Source of the DNA: JAAYZK01 sp964535025
GTDB taxonomy: Bacteria; Planctomycetota; Phycisphaerae; SM23-33; FEN-1343
NCBI GenBank assembly: GCA_964535025.1
Contig: CAZHRW010000148.1
Location: 1 to 11,901 of the forward strand
Direction of reading: 5' to 3'
Length of the DNA: 11,901 bases
Shown here: piece after piece, positions 6,572-11,901 of the stretch
How positions within the stretch are numbered: position 1 is the first letter of the stretch
Layout: each line of letters begins with the position of its first letter
The notes under the pieces: model-generated
The model's database searches: none
Told to the model about the DNA's origin: nothing
What the model saw: only the letters and a program-made list of their open reading frames with translations
Made by a program: the position numbers and the translations under genes

Positions 6572-7377
6572 GCTGGCGGCGGGGGCTGCGACTGACGCTG
6601 ATGCTGGTCGTCCTGACGGCCTCGCCGGTGGCGGGGCAGGACGCGGCGGCCGGCGAGCAGGCGCCGGGCGACGCCGCCGCCCTGCCGGCCGACGGGGACC
6701 TCGCCCGCGCCGTCGAGCAGGCCACGGCACCCGACCGGATCACCACGTCGCTGCAGATCATCCTGATGCTGACGGTGCTGAGCCTAGCGCCGTCGATCCT
6801 GATCATGATGACCTGCTTCACGCGGATCATCGTCGTGCTGGGGCTGCTCCGCCAGGCGATGGCGACCCAGCAGTTGCCGCCCAACCAGGTGCTGATCGGC
6901 CTGGCGCTGTTCATGACGTTCGTGGTGATGGCCCCGACCTACACCCAGGTGCACGACGAGGCGATCGGCCCGTACCTCGCCGGCGAGCTGAACCAGACCG
7001 AGGCGTTCGCCATCGCCGTCGGGCGGATGCGCGAGTTCATGATCGCCCAGGTCGAATCGGCGGACAACACCGACGACGTCTACCTGTTCCTCGATCCGTC
7101 GGTCGCCGAGGCCGAGGACCTGACCTGGGGCGACGTGCCGACGCTGACGCTGATCCCGTCGTTCGTGGTCAGCGAGCTGAAGACGGCGTTCCTGCTGGGG
7201 TTCCGGATCTACCTGCCGTTCCTGGTGATCGACATGGTGATCGCGTCGGTGCTGATCTCCATGGGCATGCTCATGCTGCCGCCCGTGCTGATCAGCCTGC
7301 CGTTCAAGCTGCTGCTGTTCGTCCTGGTGGACGGCTGGCACCTGGTGGTGGGGACGTTGATGACGAGTTTCACCTGA
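6568..7377 (+). CDS. fliP: FliP, flagellar export gate protein
   Basis: FliP builds the core of the export gate in the inner membrane as a pentamer with FliR and FliQ. It begins with a cleavable signal peptide (basic MSWRRGLR, hydrophobic to ~22, VAGQ), as is known for FliP, then a ~35-residue periplasmic stretch. The FliP signatures are strong: PSILIMMTCFTRIIVVLGLL, then LPPNQVLIGLALFMTFVVM, and near the end LIPSFVVSELKTAFLLGFRI (from residue 195) with MLMLPPVLISLPFKLLLFVL. Four membrane segments are visible at about 60-82, 106-123, 205-232 and 243-265. Length is 269 residues, against 245-250 for enteric FliP. The frame is open far upstream through fliO, but the start at 6568 is right: GGGGAGGG (6552-6559) precedes it, it makes the ATGA overlap with the fliO stop, and a signal peptide follows directly. 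Confidence 0.97.
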   Translation: MSWRRGLRLTLMLVVLTASPVAGQDAAAGEQAPGDAAALPADGDLARAVEQATAPDRITTSLQIILMLTVLSLAPSILIMMTCFTRIIVVLGLLRQAMATQQLPPNQVLIGLALFMTFVVMAPTYTQVHDEAIGPYLAGELNQTEAFAIAVGRMREFMIAQVESADNTDDVYLFLDPSVAEAEDLTWGDVPTLTLIPSFVVSELKTAFLLGFRIYLPFLVIDMVIASVLISMGMLMLPPVLISLPFKLLLFVLVDGWHLVVGTLMTSFT

Positions 7378-7391
7378 GGCCGTGAGGAAGG

Positions 7392-7658
7392 ATGGGCGCC
7401 ATGGATGCATCGAACGCCGTCGACCTGGCCCGCCAGGCGGTGACGCTGACGCTGCTGGTGAGCATGCCGGTGCTGGTGGTGGGCATGGCGGTCGGCCTGG
7501 TGGTGAGCATCCTGCAGGCGGTCACGCAGGTGCAGGAGCAGACGTTGAGCTTCGTGCCGAAGATCGCCGCGATGCTGTTCACCGCGGCGCTGGTGGCGCC
7601 GTGGGTGACGCGGAAACTGATGGAGTTCTCCGAGCAGATGTTCGGAACGCTGCCGTGA
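7392..7658 (+). CDS. fliQ: FliQ, flagellar export gate protein
   Basis: FliQ is a small two-helix membrane protein that wraps around the FliP-FliR gate. The 88 residues contain two hydrophobic hairpins, with the family motifs VGLVVSILQAVTQVQEQTLS and FVPKIAAMLFTAALVAPWV. Length matches the 89 residues of the enteric protein. Two starts compete. ATG 7392 has GAGG 4 bases upstream, while ATG 7401 (MDASNAVDLARQAV) gives an N-terminus of the same length as E. coli FliQ up to the conserved EA/QA helix and has AAGGA (7388-7392) 8 bases upstream. I keep 7392 as the longer form but consider 7401 equally likely. It lies 14 bases after fliP and 15 before fliR, so it is part of a tight fliPQR unit. Confidence 0.96.
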   Translation: MGAMDASNAVDLARQAVTLTLLVSMPVLVVGMAVGLVVSILQAVTQVQEQTLSFVPKIAAMLFTAALVAPWVTRKLMEFSEQMFGTLP

Positions 7659-7673
7659 GCGAGGAGCCGACGG

Positions 7674-8444
7674 GTGATCTGGGAGCTCACCGAGTACGCC
7701 GTGTGGGTGCCGACGCTGATGCTGGTGATCTTCCGCGTCGCCGGCCTGTTCCTCACGGCGCCGATGCTGGGCAGCCCGACGATCCCGCCGGTGGTCAAGG
7801 CGATGATCGCGATCGTTGTGGCCCTGGCGGTGACGGCACGGCTGGCGGCGCCGGTGGCGTTGCCCGCCACGTGGCCGGCGCTGGTGATGGCCGTCGGCCG
7901 CGAGATGCTCGTCGGCGCCACGCTGGGCTACGCGGCGAGCCTGCTGTTCGTGGGCATCGACGTCGCCGGGCGGAACATCAGCCAGCAGATGGGCATCGGC
8001 CTGGCCGAGGTGTTCAACCCCCAGACGGCCGACAGCACCGACCTGGTCTCGACGATGCTGAACCTCGTCGCGCTGGCCATCTACCTGTGCATCGGCGGCC
8101 ACCGGATGCTCATCGAGGGGCTCCTGGGCACCTTCCAGACGGTGCCGCTGATGGGCTTCGCCGTCGGGGCCGACGTGCTGGAGATCATGCTGTCGCTGCT
8201 GACCGCGGCGTTTGTCCTGGGCATCAAGGTCGCCGCGCCGGTCCTGGTGACGCTCATGCTCGCCTCGGTGGCGATGGGGCTGATCCAGCGGACCATGCCC
8301 CAGTTCAACATCCTCTCGGCCGGTTTCCAGATCCGCGCCATGGTCAGCCTGCTGATTCTCGCGGTCTCCGTCGCGGCCCTCGTGCCGCTGATCGAGATCG
8401 GCTGGTCGATGACGCTCACCGCCATGGGACACCTGTTCCCCTAG
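7674..8444 (+). CDS. fliR: FliR, flagellar export gate protein
   Basis: FliR completes the FliP5-FliR1 gate and is a polytopic membrane protein (256 residues, usual length ~260). Family features in order: FRVAGLFLTAPMLGSPTIPP (about 20-40), EMLVGATLGYAASLLFVGID (from ~77), GRNISQQMGIGLAEVFNPQT, then LNLVALAIYLCIGGHRMLIE, and near the end the FliR hallmark PQFNILSAGFQIRAMVSLLI. Five to six membrane helices can be counted. It starts with GTG at 7674, chosen because GAGGAG (7661-7666) lies 7 bases upstream and the family N-terminus is short before the first helix. The stop codon TAG forms part of the flhB ribosome binding site, showing tight coupling with flhB. It is a separate gene, not fused to flhB as in some clostridia. 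Confidence 0.97.
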   Translation: MIWELTEYAVWVPTLMLVIFRVAGLFLTAPMLGSPTIPPVVKAMIAIVVALAVTARLAAPVALPATWPALVMAVGREMLVGATLGYAASLLFVGIDVAGRNISQQMGIGLAEVFNPQTADSTDLVSTMLNLVALAIYLCIGGHRMLIEGLLGTFQTVPLMGFAVGADVLEIMLSLLTAAFVLGIKVAAPVLVTLMLASVAMGLIQRTMPQFNILSAGFQIRAMVSLLILAVSVAALVPLIEIGWSMTLTAMGHLFP

Positions 8445-8450
8445 GAGGAG
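8443..8450 (+). promoter_or_regulatory. flhB ribosome binding site overlapping fliR stop
   Basis: AGGAGGAG is a near-perfect Shine-Dalgarno 8 bases before the flhB GTG at 8459, and its first two bases are the last two of the fliR stop codon. This decides the GTG start of flhB and suggests that ribosomes finishing fliR load flhB. Confidence 0.8.
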
Positions 8451-8458
8451 CCTAGCCC

Positions 8459-9556
8459 GTGCCACCTGACGACCTGGGCGAACGAACCGAGGCCCCGACC
8501 CAGCGGCGGCGCGACGAGTCCCGCCGGCAGGGGCAGGTCGCGCGGAGCGTGGACCTGTCGTCGGCGGTGATCCTCCTGGGCGCGCTGGGCGCGCTGCACC
8601 TGCTGGGCCCGCGGATGTACGAGCAGATGGCCGCCCTGATGGTGCGGCTGCTGGGGCCGGGCGAGACGTTCACCCTCGCGCCGCACCGGGCGGCCGAACT
8701 GATCCGCGGGTGCCTGTGGGGCGTGGCGATGGTCATGGCGCCGCTGATGGCGACGGTGATGGTCGTGGCGATGCTCGCCAACGTCCTGCAGGTGGGCTTC
8801 ATCGTCACCACCGAGCCGCTGGTGCCCAAGCTCAGCAAGATCAGCCCGCTGGCGGGGCTCAAGCGGCTGCTGTCGATCCGGTCGCTGATCCGCCTGGCGA
8901 TGAGTCTCGGCAAGGTCGCCGTGATCGGCCTGGTGGCCTACCTGACGATCACGTCGCGCCTCGGGGAGATCCTCCGCTCGGGCGGCCTGGGGACGGGGGC
9001 GATGATCGCCGCCGGCGGACGCCTGGTGTTCCTGCTGGTGGTCCGCGTCGCCGTCGTCCTGCTGGTGCTGGCGATCCTCGACTACCTCTACCAGCGCTGG
9101 CAGCACGAGCAGGACCTGCGCATGACCCGCCAGGAAGTGAAGGAAGACCTCAAGCACATGGAAGGCGACCCCCAGATCCGCGCCCGCCGCCAGCGGGTGG
9201 CCCGCCAACTGGCCATGCAGCGGATGAGCACCGAGGTGCCCCGCAGCACCGTCGTGGTGACCAACCCGACGCACCTGTCGGTGGCCCTGGTGTACCACGA
9301 GGACATGAACGCCCCCAAGGTGGTCGCCAAGGGCGCCGACCATTTGGCGATTCGGATCCGCCAGCTCGCCGCCGCCGCCGGCGTCCCGATCGTCGAGCGA
9401 CGCCCGCTCGCCCAGGCGCTCTACAAGCAATGCCGCGTCGGCGACGAGGTCCCCGTGAGCCTCTACCAGGCCGTCGCCGAGGTGCTGGCATACGTGTACG
9501 AACTGTCCAAGATCAAACGCATCGGCCGGCACATCCCGGTCGGGGCGGCCGACTAG
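8459..9556 (+). CDS. flhB: FlhB, export switch protein (autocleaving)
   Basis: FlhB sits beside the export gate and switches the exporter from rod/hook to filament substrates after autocleavage and contact with FliK. The N-terminus has the conserved ERTEAPTQRRRDESRRQGQV. Four membrane regions follow at about 31-50, 82-115, 140-165 and 183-212, then a cytoplasmic linker (RMTRQEVKEDLKHMEGDPQI) and the C-terminal domain. The autocleavage motif NPTH is at residues 269-272, the same positions as in Salmonella, followed by LSVALVYHEDMNAPKVVAKG and GVPIVERRPLAQALYKQCRV, all typical. Length (365) is near the usual 350-385. It starts with GTG at 8459, supported by AGGAGGAG. It is the last gene before the 236-base repeat-filled gap. 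Its partner FliK is at the start of the window. Confidence 0.97.
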   Translation: MPPDDLGERTEAPTQRRRDESRRQGQVARSVDLSSAVILLGALGALHLLGPRMYEQMAALMVRLLGPGETFTLAPHRAAELIRGCLWGVAMVMAPLMATVMVVAMLANVLQVGFIVTTEPLVPKLSKISPLAGLKRLLSIRSLIRLAMSLGKVAVIGLVAYLTITSRLGEILRSGGLGTGAMIAAGGRLVFLLVVRVAVVLLVLAILDYLYQRWQHEQDLRMTRQEVKEDLKHMEGDPQIRARRQRVARQLAMQRMSTEVPRSTVVVTNPTHLSVALVYHEDMNAPKVVAKGADHLAIRIRQLAAAAGVPIVERRPLAQALYKQCRVGDEVPVSLYQAVAEVLAYVYELSKIKRIGRHIPVGAAD

Positions 9557-9558
9557 AG

Positions 9559-9766
9559 CGGAAAACCGAAATCCGAAACTCGAAATCCGAAACAAATCCG
9601 AAACGGCAAAACGGCAAAATGGAAGAAACGGAAACGGCGAAACGGCAAAACGGCAAAACGGCAAGGTCAAAACGCACCGGGCACGGGGGCTCGGCCGTTT
9701 GGCCGTCTGCCGGCTTATCCGTTTGGTGCTTGTTTCGGATTTCGTGCTTCGAGTTTCGGTTTTCCG
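9559..9766. repeat. Long interrupted inverted repeat between flhB and flhA
   Basis: Four blocks of the left side pair in order with four of the right: 9559-9571 with 9754-9766 (13 bp, perfect), 9579-9584 with 9748-9753 (6 bp), 9585-9595 with 9730-9740 (11 bp, perfect) and 9601-9606 with 9719-9724 (6 bp). Small unpaired pieces lie between them (TCCGAAA on the left, TTCGTGC on the right). An inner pair, 9634-9646 with 9694-9706, matches 12 of 13. The arms are built from CCGAAATCC-like units. It is AT-richer than the flanking genes and has no coding sign. Similar CCGAAATCC-type intergenic repeats are, from general knowledge, common in planctomycete-like genomes. It could be a dispersed palindromic element (MITE- or REP-like). 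No T-run follows, so it is not a standard terminator. Confidence 0.8.
9601..9662 (+). repeat. Tandem AAAACGGC-like array in the hairpin loop
   Basis: Within the loop of the long inverted repeat are about eight imperfect copies of a 7-9 base unit: AAACGGC (9601), AAAACGGC (9608), AAAATGG (9616), AAGAAACGG (9623), AAACGGC (9632), GAAACGGC (9639), AAAACGGC (9647) and AAAACGGC (9655). The copies are adjacent without spacers, so this is not CRISPR. Copy number of such short units can vary by slippage. Confidence 0.75.
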
Positions 9767-9792
9767 GCTGCCGGGCCGGAAGAGGGTAGCTG

Positions 9793-11901
9793 ATGGCACG
9801 ATGGCGACAACAGTACGGCCTGGCGCTGGGGGCGATGCACCGCCACCGGGGGATCATCTTCCCGGTGGCCGCCGCGGCGCTGATCTTCGTCATCCTCGTG
9901 CCGATGCCGCCGGCGCTGATCAACATCCTGCTGATGGCCAACATCACGCTGGCGGCGGTCATCATGCTGACGACCATCTACGTGACCAGCCCGCTGGAGT
10001 TCAGCGTCTTTCCCAGCCTGCTGCTGGCCACGACGCTCGTCCGCCTCGTGCTCAACGTCGCCACCACCCGCCTGATCCTCACCGCCGGCGACGGCGGCCG
10101 CGACATCCAACAGGCCGAGCGGGCCGCCGGGGAGGTCATCCTGGTGTTCAGCCAACTGGTCACCAGCGGCTCGCTGACCGTCGGGGTGATCATCTTCATC
10201 ATCCTCGTGGTGATCCAGTTCGTCGTCATCACCAAGGGCGCCACCCGTATCAGCGAGGTCGCCGCCCGCTTCACCCTGGACGGCATGCCGGGCAAGCAGA
10301 TGGCCATCGACGCCGACCTCAACGCCGGGCTGATCAGCGACACCCAGGCCCGCGACCGGCGGGCGGAGATCTCGCGGGAGTCGGACTTCTACGGCGCCAT
10401 GGACGGCGCCAGCAAGTTCGTCCGCGGCGACGCCATCGCCGGGATCATCATCACCCTGGTCAACATCATCGGCGGGCTGGTCGTCGGCATGGTTCAGTAC
10501 GGCTGGTCGATCACCGACGCGGCCAACCTCTACACCCGCCTGACCATCGGCGACGGGCTGGTCAGCCAGATCCCGGCGTTCATCATCTCGATCTCGGCGG
10601 GCCTGATCGTCACCCGCTCGACCGCCAAGAGCAACCTCGGCGAGGAGCTGATCGGCCAGCTCACCAGCCGTCCGGTCGCCCTGGTGATCGCCGCGGCGTT
10701 CCTGGGGATGCTGATGTTCACCGGCCTGCCCAAGCCCCCGCTGCTGGTGCTCGGCGCGCTGTGCATCGCCCTGGCCCGCTTCCTGGGCACCCAGCAGGCC
10801 GCCGCCGCGACCGCCGCCGCCGGGATGTCCGGCGAGGGCGCCGCGGCGCGGGCCAAGGCCGAGCCGCCCAAGGCCGAGGACATGCTCGGGGTCGACCCCA
10901 TGCAGCTCGAGGTCGGCTACGGGCTGGTCCGCCTCGTCGACGCCAACCAGGGCGGGGACCTGCTCGAGCGGATCGCCAACCTCCGCCGGCAGATCGCCAC
11001 CGAGGTCGGGCTGCTCGTCCCACCCATCCGCATCCGCGACAACATGCAGCTCGACGCCAACACCTACGCCGTCAAGATCCGCGACGTCGAGGTCGCCCGC
11101 GGGCAGGTGGCGCCGGGTCAACTGCTGGCCATGGACAGCGGGGCGGCGACCGGCACCCTGCTCGGCGAGCAGACCACCGAACCGGCGTTCGGCCTGCCGG
11201 CGGTGTGGATCACGCCCAACCAGAAGGACCGCGCCGAGATGCTCAACTACACCGTCGTCGACCCCGCGGCGGTCCTGGCGACGCACCTGACCGAGATCAT
11301 CCGCCTGCACGGCCACCGGCTGCTGACCCGCGAACAGGTCAACCGCCTGCTGGAGAAACTCAAGGACAAGGCGCCCAACCTCGTCGACGAGGTCGTCCCC
11401 GACCTGATCAAGCCCGGGCAGATCCAGAAGGTCCTGGCCAACCTGCTCCGCGAACGCGTGCCCATCCGCGACCTGGAAACCATCGTCGAGACGCTCGCCG
11501 ACTGGATCGCCCGCATCGACGACCTGGACGTCCTCACCGAGTACGTCCGCAACGCCCTGGCCCGCACGATCTGCCAGCAGTACCGCGACGGGGAGGGCAA
11601 GCTGTGGTGCGTGACGCTCGACCCGAGCCTCGAAGACACGATCAACGCCCATATCGAACGCAGCGAGCGGGGCATGCTCGTCTCCGTGCCGCCCCAGGTG
11701 GCCCGGCAGGTCACCGGCGCCGTCGCCGAGCAGCTCCAGCGGCTCGTCGCCGCCGGACACCCCCCGGTCGTGCTCTGCTCGCCCCCGGTGCGGATGGCGG
11801 TCCGGCGACTGCTCGAACCGTCGCTGCCCAATGTCGCCGTCCTGGGCTATAACGAAATCGACGGCGTGCAGGTGGAGTCCAGCGCGATGGTGACGGTGTG
11901 A
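9793..11901 (+). CDS. flhA: FlhA, flagellar export apparatus ion channel/docking protein
   Basis: FlhA forms the nonameric ring that couples ion flow to export and docks chaperone-substrate complexes. Residues 1-335 hold about eight membrane helices, with ANITLAAVIMLTTIYVTSPL, FSVFPSLLLATTLVRLVLNV and the family signature ISEVAARFTLDGMPGKQMAI. The acidic residues D173 and D175 in AIDADLNAG correspond to the conserved proton-coupling Asp region (D208 in Salmonella). An Ala-rich linker (about 335-365) leads to the cytosolic domain, from ~367: LEVGYGLVRLVD, VGLLVPPIRIRDNMQLDANT, FGLPAVWI, DYTVVDP-like YTVVDPAAVLATHL and LIKPGQIQKVLANLLRERVP. Length (702) is typical. ATG 9793 has AGAGGG (9781-9786) 6 bases upstream. 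The TGA is the final triplet of the window, so the gene is complete. It is separated from flhB by 236 bases of repeat. Confidence 0.98.
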   Translation: MARWRQQYGLALGAMHRHRGIIFPVAAAALIFVILVPMPPALINILLMANITLAAVIMLTTIYVTSPLEFSVFPSLLLATTLVRLVLNVATTRLILTAGDGGRDIQQAERAAGEVILVFSQLVTSGSLTVGVIIFIILVVIQFVVITKGATRISEVAARFTLDGMPGKQMAIDADLNAGLISDTQARDRRAEISRESDFYGAMDGASKFVRGDAIAGIIITLVNIIGGLVVGMVQYGWSITDAANLYTRLTIGDGLVSQIPAFIISISAGLIVTRSTAKSNLGEELIGQLTSRPVALVIAAAFLGMLMFTGLPKPPLLVLGALCIALARFLGTQQAAAATAAAGMSGEGAAARAKAEPPKAEDMLGVDPMQLEVGYGLVRLVDANQGGDLLERIANLRRQIATEVGLLVPPIRIRDNMQLDANTYAVKIRDVEVARGQVAPGQLLAMDSGAATGTLLGEQTTEPAFGLPAVWITPNQKDRAEMLNYTVVDPAAVLATHLTEIIRLHGHRLLTREQVNRLLEKLKDKAPNLVDEVVPDLIKPGQIQKVLANLLRERVPIRDLETIVETLADWIARIDDLDVLTEYVRNALARTICQQYRDGEGKLWCVTLDPSLEDTINAHIERSERGMLVSVPPQVARQVTGAVAEQLQRLVAAGHPPVVLCSPPVRMAVRRLLEPSLPNVAVLGYNEIDGVQVESSAMVTV

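Noticed and set aside
9601..9662. The tandem array as a CRISPR
   Set aside because: Units are only 7-9 bases, directly adjacent, with no unique spacers and no cas genes nearby.
9559..9766. The inverted repeat as a transcription terminator for flhB
   Set aside because: The stem is interrupted, the loop is over 100 bases and no T-run follows the right arm.
9715..11760. 681-residue minus-strand frame over flhA, and a 717-residue plus-strand frame at 9699-11852
   Set aside because: Both are shadows of flhA in a high-GC genome; the composition is biased (Asp/Gly/His or Arg/Pro/Gly) and FlhA itself is unambiguous.
5420..11901. A virulence type III secretion (injectisome) gate
   Set aside because: The same block has FliO, FliL, MotA/MotB, FlgD and FlgE, which belong to flagella only.
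1..11901. Sigma-54 (-24/-12) promoters, tRNA, rRNA, insertion sequences
   Set aside because: By eye I found no TGGCAC-N5-TTGC pair with correct spacing in the gaps, and no tRNA, rRNA or transposase-like sequence.

Overview
The window is one co-directional block of flagellar genes, all on the + strand, from a high-GC bacterium (roughly 65-70% GC by eye). Thirteen complete genes and one partial gene fill it almost completely, and no gap exceeds about 240 bases. The gene set and order (fliK-flgD-flgE-flbD/swrD-motA-motB-fliL, then fliN-fliO-fliP-fliQ-fliR-flhB-flhA) are those of a canonical flagellar cluster as found in Gram-positive, planctomycete, deltaproteobacterial and similar lineages. A full-length peptidoglycan-binding MotB and FliP and FliO with N-terminal signals show that this is a motility flagellum and not an injectisome. 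The intergenic repeat before flhA (A-rich units of the CCGAAATCCGAAAC type in a long hairpin) and the oversized hook protein suggest a planctomycete, possibly Phycisphaerae-like. That assignment is tentative and rests on general resemblance only.

Layout: (1) 1-2923, hook building: the C-terminal part of FliK (hook-length ruler, cut by the window start), FlgD (hook cap scaffold) and FlgE (582-residue hook subunit). (2) 2937-5287, motor power: the small FlbD/SwrD protein, the stator pair MotA/MotB and FliL. A sigma-28-like promoter sits exactly between flbD and motA. (3) 5288-5419, a transcriptional boundary: a strong intrinsic terminator right after fliL, then an extended -10 type promoter candidate and a short palindrome ahead of fliN. 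(4) 5420-9556, switch and export gate: FliN, FliO, FliP, FliQ, FliR, FlhB. (5) 9557-9792, a 236-base intergenic repeat: a long interrupted inverted repeat enclosing a tandem array of AAAACGGC-like units. (6) 9793-11901, a complete FlhA whose stop codon is the last base triplet of the window.

Together the genes supply the export gate (FliOPQR, FlhB, FlhA), the FlhB/FliK system that switches export from hook to filament substrates, the hook itself, one C-ring protein and the torque-generating stators. FliM is absent from the place between fliL and fliN where it usually lies; FliF, FliG, FliH, FliI, FliJ, FliM and flagellin must be encoded elsewhere. Proteins look intact, with no frameshifts, and the diagnostic residues are present (MotB Asp21, MotA Pro153/Pro201, FlhB NPTH at 269-272). 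I do not see a previously undescribed system here. The points most worth a second look are the sigma-28-like promoter before motA, the missing fliM with a terminator/promoter in its place, and the hairpin repeat inside the export-gate operon.
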